Assembly (NCBI GenBank): GCA_026981645.1
Contig: JALSII010000025.1
Coordinates: forward strand, 124,001-188,000
From: Hyphomicrobiales bacterium
GTDB lineage: Bacteria; Pseudomonadota; Alphaproteobacteria; Rhizobiales; Devosiaceae
Direction: 5' to 3'
Length of the DNA: 64,000 bases
Below, one piece after another: positions 9,311-20,178 of this stretch. The position numbers were made by a program, and so were the translations under genes. The notes beneath the pieces were generated by a model. The model searched no databases and had not been told where the DNA came from. It saw only the letters and a list, made by a program, of their open reading frames with translations. Numbering within the stretch: position 1 is the stretch's first letter; every line of letters starts with the position of its first letter.

Positions 9311-9775
9311 ATGACTGACCCGGAAAACACCCTTATTGTGGAAACCACCAAGGGCGACATCACTATCGGACTGCGTCCCGACCTTGCGCCAAAACATGTG
9401 GAGCAAATCAAAGCTCTGGCGCGGGAAGGATTTTATGACGGCATTGTTTTTCACCGGGTGATTGATGGCTTTATGGCTCAGGTTGGTTGCCCCCACGGCA
9501 CAGGAACCGGCGGCTCGGATAAGCCTGACCTCGTTGCAGAATTCAACGGCGAGAAGCATGTGCGCGGAACCTGTTCCATGGCCCGCAGCGCCAGCCCCGA
9601 TAGTGCAAACTCCCAGTTTTTCATCTGCTTTGAGGAAGCTCCATTCCTTAACGGGCAATATACTGTCTGGGGACAGGTTATCGAAGGTATGGACAATGTG
9701 GATAAAATTGAACGTGGCGAGCCGGTGGCCAACCCGGACAAAATCATTTCTATGAAAGTGGCAGCGGACAAATGA
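9311..9775 (+). CDS. ppiB: Cytosolic cyclophilin-type peptidyl-prolyl isomerase
   Basis: A 154-residue compact cyclophilin without signal or anchor. It shares long stretches with the preceding membrane-anchored copy (RPDLAPKHV, FHRVIDGFMAQ, GSD.PD..AEF, SPDSANSQFFI), so the pair arose by duplication. AGGA lies about eight bases before ATG 9311. The stop overlaps the next gene by four bases, which indicates translational coupling. It should accelerate proline isomerisation in the cytoplasm. Confidence 0.95.
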   Translation: MTDPENTLIVETTKGDITIGLRPDLAPKHVEQIKALAREGFYDGIVFHRVIDGFMAQVGCPHGTGTGGSDKPDLVAEFNGEKHVRGTCSMARSASPDSANSQFFICFEEAPFLNGQYTVWGQVIEGMDNVDKIERGEPVANPDKIISMKVAADK

Positions 9776-10161
9776 AAAAACTGGTTGCCAGTCTGACAAT
9801 TTTTCTGGCGGCCACTTCCGGCGCAAGCGCGACCTCTTCGGTGTTTTGTCAGGCTGTGAATGAAGATGCAGGTATAAATCTGACCATTGGCTCGGGGGCA
9901 GGGGCGGTTATTGTAGGGGCTGATTTTTATGTGGGGAACAAGCTCTGGTCCACTTCAGCCCCTTATGACAATCCCGTTGCAATCGCCCAGAGCTTCATTG
10001 AAAACGACCGGATTTTGCTCGACCTGTCCGACAAGAACTTTGAAGTGATTGTCGCCAGGCTGCGCCTGTTTACAGCCGCTCAGGATGATGAGCAGGTTGC
10101 AGCCGGAACCCTGCAGGTTGCTGAAGCAGGGGTTTTTGCCGTGAGCTGCTCCGGCCCCTGA
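9772..10161 (+). CDS. Small exported protein of unknown function
   Basis: The product has 129 residues. A signal peptide is clear ([20 protein letters not shown], cut near residue 20). The mature domain has two cysteines, one near its start (SVFCQAV) and one four residues from the end (VSCSGP), probably joined as a disulfide. Short beta-like segments lie between them. It is embedded in the ppiB-queA operon with overlaps on both sides (ATGA before, TGATG after), so its level follows those genes. No family recognised. Interaction with the membrane-anchored cyclophilin is possible but untested. Confidence 0.75.
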   Translation: MKKLVASLTIFLAATSGASATSSVFCQAVNEDAGINLTIGSGAGAVIVGADFYVGNKLWSTSAPYDNPVAIAQSFIENDRILLDLSDKNFEVIVARLRLFTAAQDDEQVAAGTLQVAEAGVFAVSCSGP

Positions 10162-11246
10162 TGCGTGTTGACGAGTTCGACTTCGACCTGCCGGAGAAAC
10201 TGATAGCCCTGCACCCGGCAATACCCCGTGACAGTGCCCGCATGCTCCATGTTGACCATAGTGGCGAGTTGCACGACAGGGGGGTTGCCGATCTGCTCCA
10301 GATACTCCGGCCTGGAGATGTATTGGTGGTCAACGACACAAAAGTCCTGCCTGCCGAATTAACCGGCATTCGCTGGCGTGGAGAATTTCAGGCAAAAGTT
10401 TCCTTCAACCTGCACAAACGGCAAGGGCCTTCCAGCTGGCTGGCCTTTGCCCGTCCCGCCAAGCGTTTGAAAATTGGTGACCAGGTGGTTTTCGGGCATG
10501 CAAAAGATCGGGCCTGCGCCGCGCAAAAACTGGAGGCCAGAGTTGAAGGCGTTGCAACGGGTGGGCAGGTAACGCTTGCATTCGACCTTGCCGGGGCCTA
10601 TCTGGACGAAGCCATAAAGTCCCAGGGCGCCATGCCTTTACCTCCCTATATTGGTGCCAGGCGCAAGGCCGAACCACGGGACGATGAGGATTATCAGACC
10701 GTCTATGCGGCCCATGACGGCGCGGTTGCCGCGCCCACTGCCGGGTTGCACTTTACCAGTGAGTTGCTGGCCGGACTGGAAAAGCGCGGCGTTGCCATTG
10801 AGCACGTCACCCTGCACGTGGGAGCGGGAACCTTTTTGCCCATGAAAGCGGATGACACCAAAGACCACAAAATGCACGCTGAATGGGGAGAGATAAGCGC
10901 AGCATCAGTGGAGCGCCTGGCGGAGGCAAAGCGCGCTGGAAGGCGTGTGATTGCGGTGGGCACCACAAGCTTGCGCCTGCTTGAGGCCGCCAGCCAGCGA
11001 ACCGGCACGCTGGAGGCATTCTGCGGGGATACAGATATTTTCATTACGCCCGGCTTCCGGTTCAATGTGGTGGATATGTTGATGACAAATTTTCACCTGC
11101 CGCGCTCGACCCTGTTTATGCTGGTTTCTGCATTCTCAGGCATGGATACTATGAAGCGTGCCTATGCCCACGCAATCAACAAGGAATATCGCTTTTATTC
11201 CTACGGCGACGCCTCTTTGCTTGAACGCGCGGGGGAGCAGACATGA
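10161..11246 (+). CDS. queA: S-adenosylmethionine:tRNA ribosyltransferase-isomerase
   Basis: QueA moves the ribosyl group of S-adenosylmethionine onto 7-aminomethyl-7-deazaguanine in tRNA, making epoxyqueuosine at position 34 of Asp, Asn, His and Tyr tRNAs. The 361-residue protein starts [20 protein letters not shown] and carries the family signatures [34 protein letters not shown] and the C-terminal [22 protein letters not shown]. It is coupled by one base to the upstream gene and by four bases to tgt, so the two queuosine enzymes are co-expressed. Confidence 0.97.
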   Translation: MRVDEFDFDLPEKLIALHPAIPRDSARMLHVDHSGELHDRGVADLLQILRPGDVLVVNDTKVLPAELTGIRWRGEFQAKVSFNLHKRQGPSSWLAFARPAKRLKIGDQVVFGHAKDRACAAQKLEARVEGVATGGQVTLAFDLAGAYLDEAIKSQGAMPLPPYIGARRKAEPRDDEDYQTVYAAHDGAVAAPTAGLHFTSELLAGLEKRGVAIEHVTLHVGAGTFLPMKADDTKDHKMHAEWGEISAASVERLAEAKRAGRRVIAVGTTSLRLLEAASQRTGTLEAFCGDTDIFITPGFRFNVVDMLMTNFHLPRSTLFMLVSAFSGMDTMKRAYAHAINKEYRFYSYGDASLLERAGEQT

Positions 11247-12370
11247 GTGCCTTTTCGTTTGCTGTTTCTTCCAGTGACGGGCTGGCGCGGCGCGGGGCCA
11301 TCAGCACGCCGCGTGGTAGTATCCAGACGCCGGCCTTCATGCCGGTGGGCACAGCCGCGACGGTCAAGGCTATGTATCCCGAACAGGTGCGCCAAACCGG
11401 CGCGGAAATTCTGCTGGGTAACACCTATCATCTGATGCTCCGTCCCGGTGCCGAACAGGTTGAGAGTTTGGGTGGCCTGCACACTTTCATGGACTGGGAA
11501 CTGCCCATTCTCACCGATTCTGGTGGTTTTCAGGTCATGTCCCTGGCCCAGTTGCGCAAGCTGGACGAAAATGGCGTGACTTTCCGCTCCCACATTGATG
11601 GGGCTGCCTATGAACTGACCCCGGAGCGTTCCATCGACATCCAGACAAAGCTGGATTCTGATATTGTCATGCAGCTCGATGAATGTATCCGGCTGCCGGC
11701 GGAGCATGAGGAAATGGAACGCGCCATGCAATTGTCCCTGCGCTGGGCCGAGCGCAGCAAAACGGCATTTGCAAACGCAAAAGACCGGGCATTGTTTGGC
11801 ATCGTGCAGGGTGGAGACGACGCAATCCTGCGGGCGCAATCCGCTGCCGGGCTGACTGATATTGGTTTTGACGGTTACGCTGTGGGAGGGCTGGCGGTGG
11901 GCGAACCTCAGGAGGTGATGTTCAAGGTTTTGAACGAAATCACGCCGCATCTGCCTTCAGACAAACCCCGCTATCTCATGGGGGTCGGCAAGCCCGACGA
12001 CCTGCTGGGGGCGGTGGCACGGGGTATTGATATGTTTGATTGCGTGCACCCCACAAGAGTGGGCAGGCATGGTCACGCCTTTACCCGCTTTGGTGTGGTC
12101 AACCTCAAGAATGCCCGGCACAAAGAAGACCCAAGGCCCCTGGATGAACAATCTTCCAACCCGAATTGCCGCCGGTTTTCCCGCGCCTATCTGAACCATC
12201 TGGTCAAAAGCGAAGAGATTCTGGGCGCCATGATTTTGTCCCAGATAAATCTGGCCTATTATCAGGAGCTGATGGCGGGTATGCGTAAAGCCATTGAACT
12301 TGGCCGGTTTGAAGATTTCGCTGCCGAAACGCGGCAGGATTGGGCCAAAGGGGATATTTCCGAACTTTAG
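11243..12370 (+). CDS. tgt: tRNA-guanine transglycosylase with degraded zinc site
   Basis: Tgt exchanges guanine-34 for preQ1 in target tRNAs, the step before QueA. The 375-residue TIM-barrel protein keeps the catalytic residues: Asp92 in TDSGGFQV and the nucleophile Asp266 in [12 protein letters not shown], plus the base-recognition loop GGLAVGEP. The C-terminal zinc subdomain is altered. By alignment to Zymomonas Tgt (ligands Cys318, Cys320, Cys323, His349) the positions here are Ser304, Asn306, Cys309 and Ile335, so only one ligand remains. The surrounding fold residues ([22 protein letters not shown]) are kept and the frame is intact, so the enzyme is probably active but zinc-free. Confidence 0.96.
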   Translation: MSAFSFAVSSSDGLARRGAISTPRGSIQTPAFMPVGTAATVKAMYPEQVRQTGAEILLGNTYHLMLRPGAEQVESLGGLHTFMDWELPILTDSGGFQVMSLAQLRKLDENGVTFRSHIDGAAYELTPERSIDIQTKLDSDIVMQLDECIRLPAEHEEMERAMQLSLRWAERSKTAFANAKDRALFGIVQGGDDAILRAQSAAGLTDIGFDGYAVGGLAVGEPQEVMFKVLNEITPHLPSDKPRYLMGVGKPDDLLGAVARGIDMFDCVHPTRVGRHGHAFTRFGVVNLKNARHKEDPRPLDEQSSNPNCRRFSRAYLNHLVKSEEILGAMILSQINLAYYQELMAGMRKAIELGRFEDFAAETRQDWAKGDISEL

Positions 12371-12385
12371 CAGAGGGTAGAAATT

Positions 12386-14044
<1,659 letters not shown>

Positions 14045-14196
14045 TAAAGGAACTGTTCACCTGTTTTGGGGAGCTCTGTCGAGGGTTTCAGTTTTCCTTA
14101 ATGAGAAGATGGTTTTATTGTTGTATTGAATGAAAATTTTGATGAACATGATGACCTGAATTGTTCTTTTTATAAAAGCTTATAAGGGCAGTAAAG

Positions 14197-15273
14197 ATGC
14201 TTGAAGATCTGGTTGGACTTGCCCGGGAAAAGTCGAGCGAAAAGCGCCGCGAATTGATGGGGCGGGTCGCTGATCACTTTGTGGAAGGCTCTGAACGCTA
14301 TAGCGAAAGAGAGATTCACCTTTTTGGTGAAGTCATGGCCAAGCTTCTTGAAAGGTCTGATGCGACATCACAGGCGACGCTTTCAGAAAAGCTTTCCCGT
14401 GATGAAAATACACCCCGTGACATCGCTTTGCAGCTGGCCAATGAGGAAATTTCCATTGCCCGGCCCATGCTGGAAAATTCTCCAAACCTGACCTCCGATG
14501 ATTTGATGTCCCTTGTTGGCTCAAAGGGAACCGAGCATCGTGTTAGCATTTCAAGGCGTTCGGACCTGAATGTCGAAATAACCGACGAATTGATTAAACA
14601 CGGCGAATGTGAGGTGCTTCGCGCGATTTCAGGAAACCAGAATGCCCCGATTTCTGATTGGGGTTTTGGCTCCATCGCCGAACAGGCCGCGGACGATGAG
14701 CAAATCCAGGCCAATCTTGCCAGCCGCAAGGACATGTCGCTGGCTGCCGCAAAAAATGTTTTGCCCTTGCTTCCTCCCCATGCACAGCAAAAGCTGATGG
14801 GGCTGCTGGAAGATGATACCGGCGAACTTGAGGCATTGATCGGACAGGCGGTTCACGATACCTCAATCAAAACCATAGAAAACAAGGCGAAACGGATCGA
14901 CACAATAAAGCTGCTTGAGCAGCATAAAGCGGGTGAGCGCAGCCTCGACAGCATCATCAGCTACCTTTCCTCCCAGGACCGTCCTATGGATATTGCAATG
15001 GTGATATCCAGGCTTTCAAAAATTCCCGAAGAACAGGTGGCCAGTAGTTTGCTGAAGATTAACGGGCAGGGGATTGTCCTGCTGTGCAAAGCGCTCAATA
15101 TGGGGCGCGAAGCATTCCACGACCTGGCCAGAATGCGCTATGCCCGCCTCAGCCTGCCTTCATCCAAAGCTGACGAATTGGCGCTGGCCTACGAGGATGT
15201 TGATGTGGGCATCGCGCAAAGAACCCTGCGTTTCGTCAATGTGCGCAATTCGGTATCCACTTCTGCGGCCTGA
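14197..15273 (+). CDS. DUF2336 domain-containing protein
   Basis: A soluble, largely helical protein of 358 residues. The repeated pattern of short helices with R/S-D-L/P turns (SRDENTPRDIALQLANEEISIARPMLENSPNLTSDDLMSLV) is typical of DUF2336, a HEAT-like repeat family found mainly in Alphaproteobacteria and without an assigned biochemical role. No membrane or catalytic motif is visible. The start ATG 14197 has AAGGG nine bases upstream. The preceding 152 bases are AT-rich and likely contain its own promoter, though I cannot place it with confidence. It converges on the deaminase gene with only 34 bases between. Confidence 0.85.
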   Translation: MLEDLVGLAREKSSEKRRELMGRVADHFVEGSERYSEREIHLFGEVMAKLLERSDATSQATLSEKLSRDENTPRDIALQLANEEISIARPMLENSPNLTSDDLMSLVGSKGTEHRVSISRRSDLNVEITDELIKHGECEVLRAISGNQNAPISDWGFGSIAEQAADDEQIQANLASRKDMSLAAAKNVLPLLPPHAQQKLMGLLEDDTGELEALIGQAVHDTSIKTIENKAKRIDTIKLLEQHKAGERSLDSIISYLSSQDRPMDIAMVISRLSKIPEEQVASSLLKINGQGIVLLCKALNMGREAFHDLARMRYARLSLPSSKADELALAYEDVDVGIAQRTLRFVNVRNSVSTSAA

Positions 15274-15307
15274 AGTCTCCAGCTTCGCCCGAAACTCCAA
15301 TTGCCAG

Positions 15308-16600
15308 TCAGCCTTTTGCTTTTGGTGCGTAATCCGCCGGGTCGAGCCGTTGGGGGCGGCCGGGCAGATTTAGCTCCCTCAGATCGGGTGCAGTTTGGGC
15401 AATGATTTCGCCGTTGCGAACAACCGCCAGCCGGGTCGCGCGCAGGCGGATGGCTTCAATGGGGTCTTTGGCCTGCAACAGCACCATATGGGCTTTGCAG
15501 CCGACCTCAACGCCATAGCCTTCCAACCCCATGATTTTTGCCGGATTGGTGGTCACCGCTTCAAAGCACCATTCCATGTCAGCACGGCTCGACAATTGCC
15601 CCACATGCAGGCCCATATGGGCGACATCCAGCATGTCGGCCCGCCCCAGCGAATACCAGGGGTCCATGACACAATCAGCACCGAACGCAACGTTCATCCC
15701 CGCGTCCCTGAGCTCGGGCACCCGCGTTTGTCCGCGGCGCTTGGGATAGGTGTCATGGCGGCCCTGAAGCATGATATTTATCAGCGGGTTGGCAATCACA
15801 TGCAGGCGCGCCTCAGCCATCAGCGCAATGAGTTTGGATACATAATAATTGTCCATGGAATGCATGGAGGTGAGGTGGGAGCCGGTGACGCGCCCCTCAA
15901 GGCCAAGGCGGGTTGTTTCAAACGCTAACGTTTCCACGTGGCGGCTGAGCGGGTCGTCGCTCTCGTCGCAATGCATATCGACCATCAGGCCGCGTTTTTC
16001 TGCAATCTCGCACAGGCGCCGAACTGAGGCGGCGCCATCGGCCATGGTGCGCTCGAAATGGGGGATGCCCCCGACAATATCGACCCCCATATCAAGGGAG
16101 CGAAGCAGGTTTTTCTCAGCAGTTTTGGAGCGGAGCAGGCCGTCTTGAGGGAAAGCCACCAGTTGCAAGTCCAGATAGGGGGCAACAAGCCTGCGCACTT
16201 CTAGCAGAGCAGTCACCCCTTTGAGTTCATCGTCGCAAACATCCACATGGGAGCGAATGGCACCAATGCCCGTGGAGGCTGCAAGGTCGCAATATCTGAG
16301 CGCCCGCTCAATGATATCATCAACACTCTGCACAGGTTTGAGTTCGCCCCACAAGGCAATGCCCTCAAGCAGGGTGCCCGAAACATTCAGGCGCGGGGTG
16401 CCAAGGGAAAGGGTGGCATCCATATGGAAATGGGGGTCAATAAAGGGTGGCGAAACCAGTTGACCGGCGGCGTCGATGGAGGTTTTTGCTTCGGCGGAAA
16501 TTCCGGGCTCAATGGCCTTGATGATACCGCCGGCGCATGCAATGTCGATGCCGTTCCGGCCGTCGGGCAGGGCAGCGTTTTTAATGAGCAGGTCGAACAT
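15308..16600 (-). CDS. Cytosine deaminase-like amidohydrolase
   Basis: This 430-residue metal-dependent hydrolase aligns along its whole length with E. coli cytosine deaminase CodA. Shared blocks include DPHFHMD (metal His57, His59), THVDV-like SHVDVCDDEL, LQLVAFPQDG, DIVGGIPHFE, DMHCDESDD, SHLTSMHS, NPLINIMLQGRHDTYPKRRG and DPWYSLG. The metal Asp is kept (FGADC), but the next residue, Asp314 in CodA and part of the substrate pocket, is Cys here, and the preceding His is Ala. The substrate may therefore be cytosine, isoguanine, isocytosine or a related base. It is the last gene of a nucleoside-type ABC importer operon, 12 bases after a permease, so its substrate probably enters through that importer. 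Confidence 0.85.
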   Translation of the reverse strand: MFDLLIKNAALPDGRNGIDIACAGGIIKAIEPGISAEAKTSIDAAGQLVSPPFIDPHFHMDATLSLGTPRLNVSGTLLEGIALWGELKPVQSVDDIIERALRYCDLAASTGIGAIRSHVDVCDDELKGVTALLEVRRLVAPYLDLQLVAFPQDGLLRSKTAEKNLLRSLDMGVDIVGGIPHFERTMADGAASVRRLCEIAEKRGLMVDMHCDESDDPLSRHVETLAFETTRLGLEGRVTGSHLTSMHSMDNYYVSKLIALMAEARLHVIANPLINIMLQGRHDTYPKRRGQTRVPELRDAGMNVAFGADCVMDPWYSLGRADMLDVAHMGLHVGQLSSRADMEWCFEAVTTNPAKIMGLEGYGVEVGCKAHMVLLQAKDPIEAIRLRATRLAVVRNGEIIAQTAPDLRELNLPGRPQRLDPADYAPKAKG

Positions 16601-16612
16601 CGCAAAGCGTTC

Positions 16613-17554
16613 CTATCTTTGACCCTTGAACCACGGCTTGAGCAGGGCGCGCGGGTAGTCGGCGCCTCGCGCCAGCAACACCAGCGCGATTATTGAAAGC
16701 ACATAGGGTGCCATCAGGAATATCTGGGAGGGCACAAAGGCCCCGACCTGGGTTTGCAGGCGCACCTGAAAGGCATCGAAGGCGCCAAATAAAAGCGCGC
16801 CCAGCAGGGCCTTGCCCGGACGCCAGCTGGCAAAAATCACCAGTGCAATAGCAATCCAGCCCCGCCCGTTTATCATGCCAAAGAAAAACGCATCAAACGC
16901 GGACATGGTAAGGAAGGCACCTCCCAGCGCCATAAGAGACGAGCCCACGACAACAGCCCCGATGCGCAAGCCATAGACCGACAGACCTTGCGCATCGACT
17001 GCATCGGGGTTGTCGCCCACCGCCCGGACGGCCAGCCCCAGGGGTGTGCGGTTCAACACCCACCAGACCACGCCGACCAGAATGATGGCCAGCCAGGTCA
17101 TGGCGGTTTGCTGAAACAGCACGGGCCCCAGGAATGGCAGGTCTGAGAGGATGGGAATATCAAGCGGCTGAAAGGGTACGATGCGCGGGGGGGAGGATAC
17201 ATCGGGCAGGGCGGTGCGATAGGTGAAATAACTGGCGGAAGTTGCCAGCATGGTCACCCCCAGTCCCGAGACATGTTGAGAGAGGCCCAAAGGAATGGTC
17301 AGGATGGCGTGGATGAGGCCAAAAAACGCTCCGGCAAAAGCGGCAACAGCAACTCCACCCCAAAGCCCCGCGCCGAGCCAGACCGCCATCCAGCCGGCCA
17401 TGGCCCCAGCAACAAATATGCCCTCAATCCCCAGATTGAGCACACCGGCCCGTTCGCAGATAAGAGCACCAAGGACGCCGAATATCAGCGGTGAGGCAAT
17501 CCTTAAGGAAGCGGCCCAGAAGTTCACATTGAGAAAGATTTCCAGAGCTTCCAT
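16613..17554 (-). CDS. Nucleoside-type ABC transporter permease (second subunit)
   Basis: A permease of 313 residues from ATG 17554, with about eight to ten membrane helices. RASPLIFGVLGALICERAGVLNLGIEGIFVAGA is typical of the BMP-associated permease family (NupQ/YufQ type), and AVRAVGDNPDAVDAQGLSVY is the cytoplasmic EAA-like loop that contacts the ATPase. The longer frame reaching 17620 lies inside the upstream permease gene and is not used: the stop TAA of that gene overlaps this ATG. It forms the channel with the other permease for uptake of purine nucleosides or similar compounds. Confidence 0.9.
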   Translation of the reverse strand: MEALEIFLNVNFWAASLRIASPLIFGVLGALICERAGVLNLGIEGIFVAGAMAGWMAVWLGAGLWGGVAVAAFAGAFFGLIHAILTIPLGLSQHVSGLGVTMLATSASYFTYRTALPDVSSPPRIVPFQPLDIPILSDLPFLGPVLFQQTAMTWLAIILVGVVWWVLNRTPLGLAVRAVGDNPDAVDAQGLSVYGLRIGAVVVGSSLMALGGAFLTMSAFDAFFFGMINGRGWIAIALVIFASWRPGKALLGALLFGAFDAFQVRLQTQVGAFVPSQIFLMAPYVLSIIALVLLARGADYPRALLKPWFKGQR

Positions 17555-18621
17555 TATGCGGCCCTTTTTGCGGTGCGCACAAAACGGTAATTTGAGACAA
17601 AACCGCCGATGAGCACACAAATCAGAGAAAGGGAGACCACAAGGTCGGCCAGAAAACTGGAAACGCCCATGGCCCGACTCATGCTGTCAGCCCCCACAAA
17701 CACCGAGGCGATAAATACTGCCGAGATGACCACCCCGATGGGGGACAGTCCAGCCAGCATGGCCACCACAATGCCGGTGAACCCGAAGCCGGGGGAAAGG
17801 TCGGCGGTGAGATAACCCTTGAGGCCCGCGACTTCGCTGACCCCGGCAAGCCCGGCAACAGCGCCTGAAACAATGGCTGCCCCCATCAGGGAGCGCTTGA
17901 CGCCAATACCTGCGTGCAGGGCGGCAGCAGCGTTTTCTCCCACGGCCCGCAGCTTGAACCCCCAGACACTTTTGGAAAGCATGATGTGGGAAATAACCGC
18001 CACGACCAGTGCCAGAATAAGCCCGGCATGGATACGCATCCGGTCGAGCAACCGGGGCAGGGCGGCATTGTCAACAATCGGTTCGGACTGGGGCCAGCCC
18101 AGACTCATGGGGTCTTTAAGGGGGCCTTCGAGCATCATTTGCAGGAAAATCAGAATAACGAAGTTGAGCAGAAGCGTTGTTACCACTTCATCGGCACCAA
18201 AACGGTTTTTCAGATAGGCGGGTCCGGCCATTCCAGCGGCTCCGGCGGCGGCTCCGGCAAGCAGAACAATGGGCACAAGAACAATAGCGGGCGCATCAAT
18301 TGCGCCCGTGCCAACGACCACCGCGGCCATGGCTCCCAGATAGAGCTGCCCTTCTGCACCGATGTTCCAGAGCTTGGCGCGAAAGGCAAGAGTTGCAGCA
18401 AGGCCGGTAAATATCAGCGGCGTGGCCCGGGTGAGCATTTCGGTAAACGCAAACACCGAGCCGAATACTCCACGCCCCATCTGATAATAGGCCTCAGCAA
18501 TATTTGCCCCGGCCAGAGCGAGAGGAATGGCGGCAAATCCCAGCGCTATTACCGCCGAAAGAATGGGAACACCTATGTTCCACAGGCGCGAAGTGGTTTC
18601 GCGTGGCTCGATCCGGATCAT
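17554..18621 (-). CDS. Nucleoside-type ABC transporter permease (first subunit)
   Basis: A 355-residue polytopic inner-membrane protein of the NupP/YufP type. Family features are GSVFAFTEMLTRATPLIFTGLAATLAFRAKLWNIGAEGQLYLGA, the NRFGADEVVTTLLLNFV motif and the coupling loop FKLRAVGENAAAALHAGI. It overlaps the ATPase stop by four bases upstream and the second permease by one base downstream, so the three subunits are translated in a chain. It pairs with the neighbouring permease and the two-domain ATPase. Confidence 0.9.
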   Translation of the reverse strand: MIRIEPRETTSRLWNIGVPILSAVIALGFAAIPLALAGANIAEAYYQMGRGVFGSVFAFTEMLTRATPLIFTGLAATLAFRAKLWNIGAEGQLYLGAMAAVVVGTGAIDAPAIVLVPIVLLAGAAAGAAGMAGPAYLKNRFGADEVVTTLLLNFVILIFLQMMLEGPLKDPMSLGWPQSEPIVDNAALPRLLDRMRIHAGLILALVVAVISHIMLSKSVWGFKLRAVGENAAAALHAGIGVKRSLMGAAIVSGAVAGLAGVSEVAGLKGYLTADLSPGFGFTGIVVAMLAGLSPIGVVISAVFIASVFVGADSMSRAMGVSSFLADLVVSLSLICVLIGGFVSNYRFVRTAKRAA

Positions 18622-20135
18622 GCGGCTTCTCCCGCCATCATCATGCCGATGGCCTGTCTGTCGGTGGTGTTGGCTGCGTTTATGCGGCCATCATGGATAA
18701 CCATAACGCGGTCTGAGAGCGCCAGGATTTCGTCCAGATCCTCCGAAATCAGCAAAACTCCGGCGCCCCGGCCCCGGGCTTCAAGCAACCGGCGGCTGAC
18801 TTCGTTTGCCGCGCCCAGGTCAAGTCCGCGCGTGGGCTGGTTGGCCAGAATGAGTTTTGGCGCACATTCAAATACCCGCGCCAGAATGAGCTTCTGGATG
18901 TTGCCCCCGGACAATAGCCGGGCAGGGGCCTCGGCTCCGGGGCCGCGAACGTCATAATTCTTGCTGAGCTTTTCCGCGATTGCGCCAATGGCTCCTGAGC
19001 GCAGGAAGCCCCTGTTTTGCACCTCGGTGTCATCGAGGCGTTCAATGACGAGGTTCTCGGCAACGCTCATGGCTCCAACAACACCGTGGTGGTGGCGGTC
19101 TTCGGGGATACGCCCGATACCAGCTTTGATAAACGCCGCGGGGTTGAAGCGGGTGATAATATTATCTTCGACGCTCAACTCCCCCTCATCAGGAGACACC
19201 AGTCCGGAAACCAGCATGGCCAGGGCGTTCTGGCCATTGCCCGAAACCCCGGCAATGCCCACAATCTCGTGGGCGTTGACGGTGAGGTCAACGCCGTGCA
19301 GGGAATTGCGGGCACTTTTTCCGGTAACCCTGACAGCATTCAAATGCAGAACCGGCTTTCCCGGGTCCAGTTTTTCACGTTTGGTGACGGGCGAGTCCTC
19401 GCCCACCATCATGCGCGCAATTGAGCGCTGGTCGGCTTTGGCAGTTTCCATTTCGCCGACTTTTTTGCCGTGACGCAATACGGCAATTCGGTGGGAAAAG
19501 GCCAGTACTTCGCGCAATTTGTGGGAGATGAAAATAACCGAGAGGCCCTCTTTGGTCATTGCCCCGATATTCTTGAAAAGTGCATCAGCTTCCTGGGGTG
19601 TCAGCACGGCGGTTGGCTCGTCCAGTACCAGAATGCGCGCGTCGCGATAAAGAGCTTTCAGCAGTTCCACCCGCTGACGCTCGCCCACGGAGAGCCTGCC
19701 CACCAATTCGTCCAGCGGTGCGGTGAGGCCGGTGCGTTCCATAATACCATTGATTTTGGCCCGGGCCGCGGAAGTGTTGCGGCCAAGCGAAAACAGTTTT
19801 TCCGACCCCAGAAGAATATTGTCCAGTGCTGTGAGATTCTCAGCCAGGGCGAAATGCTGGTGCACCATGCCGATACCTGCGGCAAGCGCTGCCTGCGGAT
19901 TACCAAGGGGCAGGGGGTGCATATTCCCTGAGGAATCGGCAACCTCGACACTGCCGCTATCGGGCAGATAGTGACCGAACAGCATATTCATCAGCGTGGT
20001 TTTGCCCGCGCCGTTTTCACCCAGCAGGGCCAGAACCTCACCGCGGTGCAGTTCAATGCTTACCGCGTCGTTGGCGATGACCTTGCCAAAGCGTTTGGAA
20101 AGCTTGTTGAGCGAAAGAACAAGGTCTTTTTTCAT
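18618..20135 (-). CDS. Nucleoside-type ABC transporter ATP-binding protein (two ABC domains)
   Basis: A duplicated ABC ATPase of 505 residues from ATG 20135. The first domain has an intact P-loop (LLGENGAGKTTLMNML), LSVGERQRVELLKAL signature and LDEPTAVLTP Walker B. The second has the degenerate P-loop GVSGNGQNA, signature LLSGGNIQKLILAR and NQPTRGLDLG, as usual in sugar and BMP-linked nucleoside importers. An upstream ATG at 20207 inside the binding-protein gene would add 24 poor residues and lacks a ribosome site. A strong hairpin between the two genes probably lowers expression of this and later genes relative to the binding protein. Confidence 0.92.
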   Translation of the reverse strand: MKKDLVLSLNKLSKRFGKVIANDAVSIELHRGEVLALLGENGAGKTTLMNMLFGHYLPDSGSVEVADSSGNMHPLPLGNPQAALAAGIGMVHQHFALAENLTALDNILLGSEKLFSLGRNTSAARAKINGIMERTGLTAPLDELVGRLSVGERQRVELLKALYRDARILVLDEPTAVLTPQEADALFKNIGAMTKEGLSVIFISHKLREVLAFSHRIAVLRHGKKVGEMETAKADQRSIARMMVGEDSPVTKREKLDPGKPVLHLNAVRVTGKSARNSLHGVDLTVNAHEIVGIAGVSGNGQNALAMLVSGLVSPDEGELSVEDNIITRFNPAAFIKAGIGRIPEDRHHHGVVGAMSVAENLVIERLDDTEVQNRGFLRSGAIGAIAEKLSKNYDVRGPGAEAPARLLSGGNIQKLILARVFECAPKLILANQPTRGLDLGAANEVSRRLLEARGRGAGVLLISEDLDEILALSDRVMVIHDGRINAANTTDRQAIGMMMAGEAA

Positions 20136-20147
20136 TGAAGGGAAAAG

Positions 20148-20169
20148 GGAGCCGGGCGAACCCGGCTCC
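20148..20169 (-). terminator. Intercistronic attenuator hairpin after the binding-protein gene
   Basis: Read on the minus strand, GGAGCCGGG and CCCGGCTCC make a perfect 9-bp GC-rich stem closed by a TTCG tetraloop, followed by CTTTTCCCTTC and then the ATPase start. The T run is broken, so termination should be partial. Such hairpins between a binding protein and its ABC subunits commonly set a high binding-protein to transporter ratio. Confidence 0.7.
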
Positions 20170-20178
20170 GCGCCTGTT

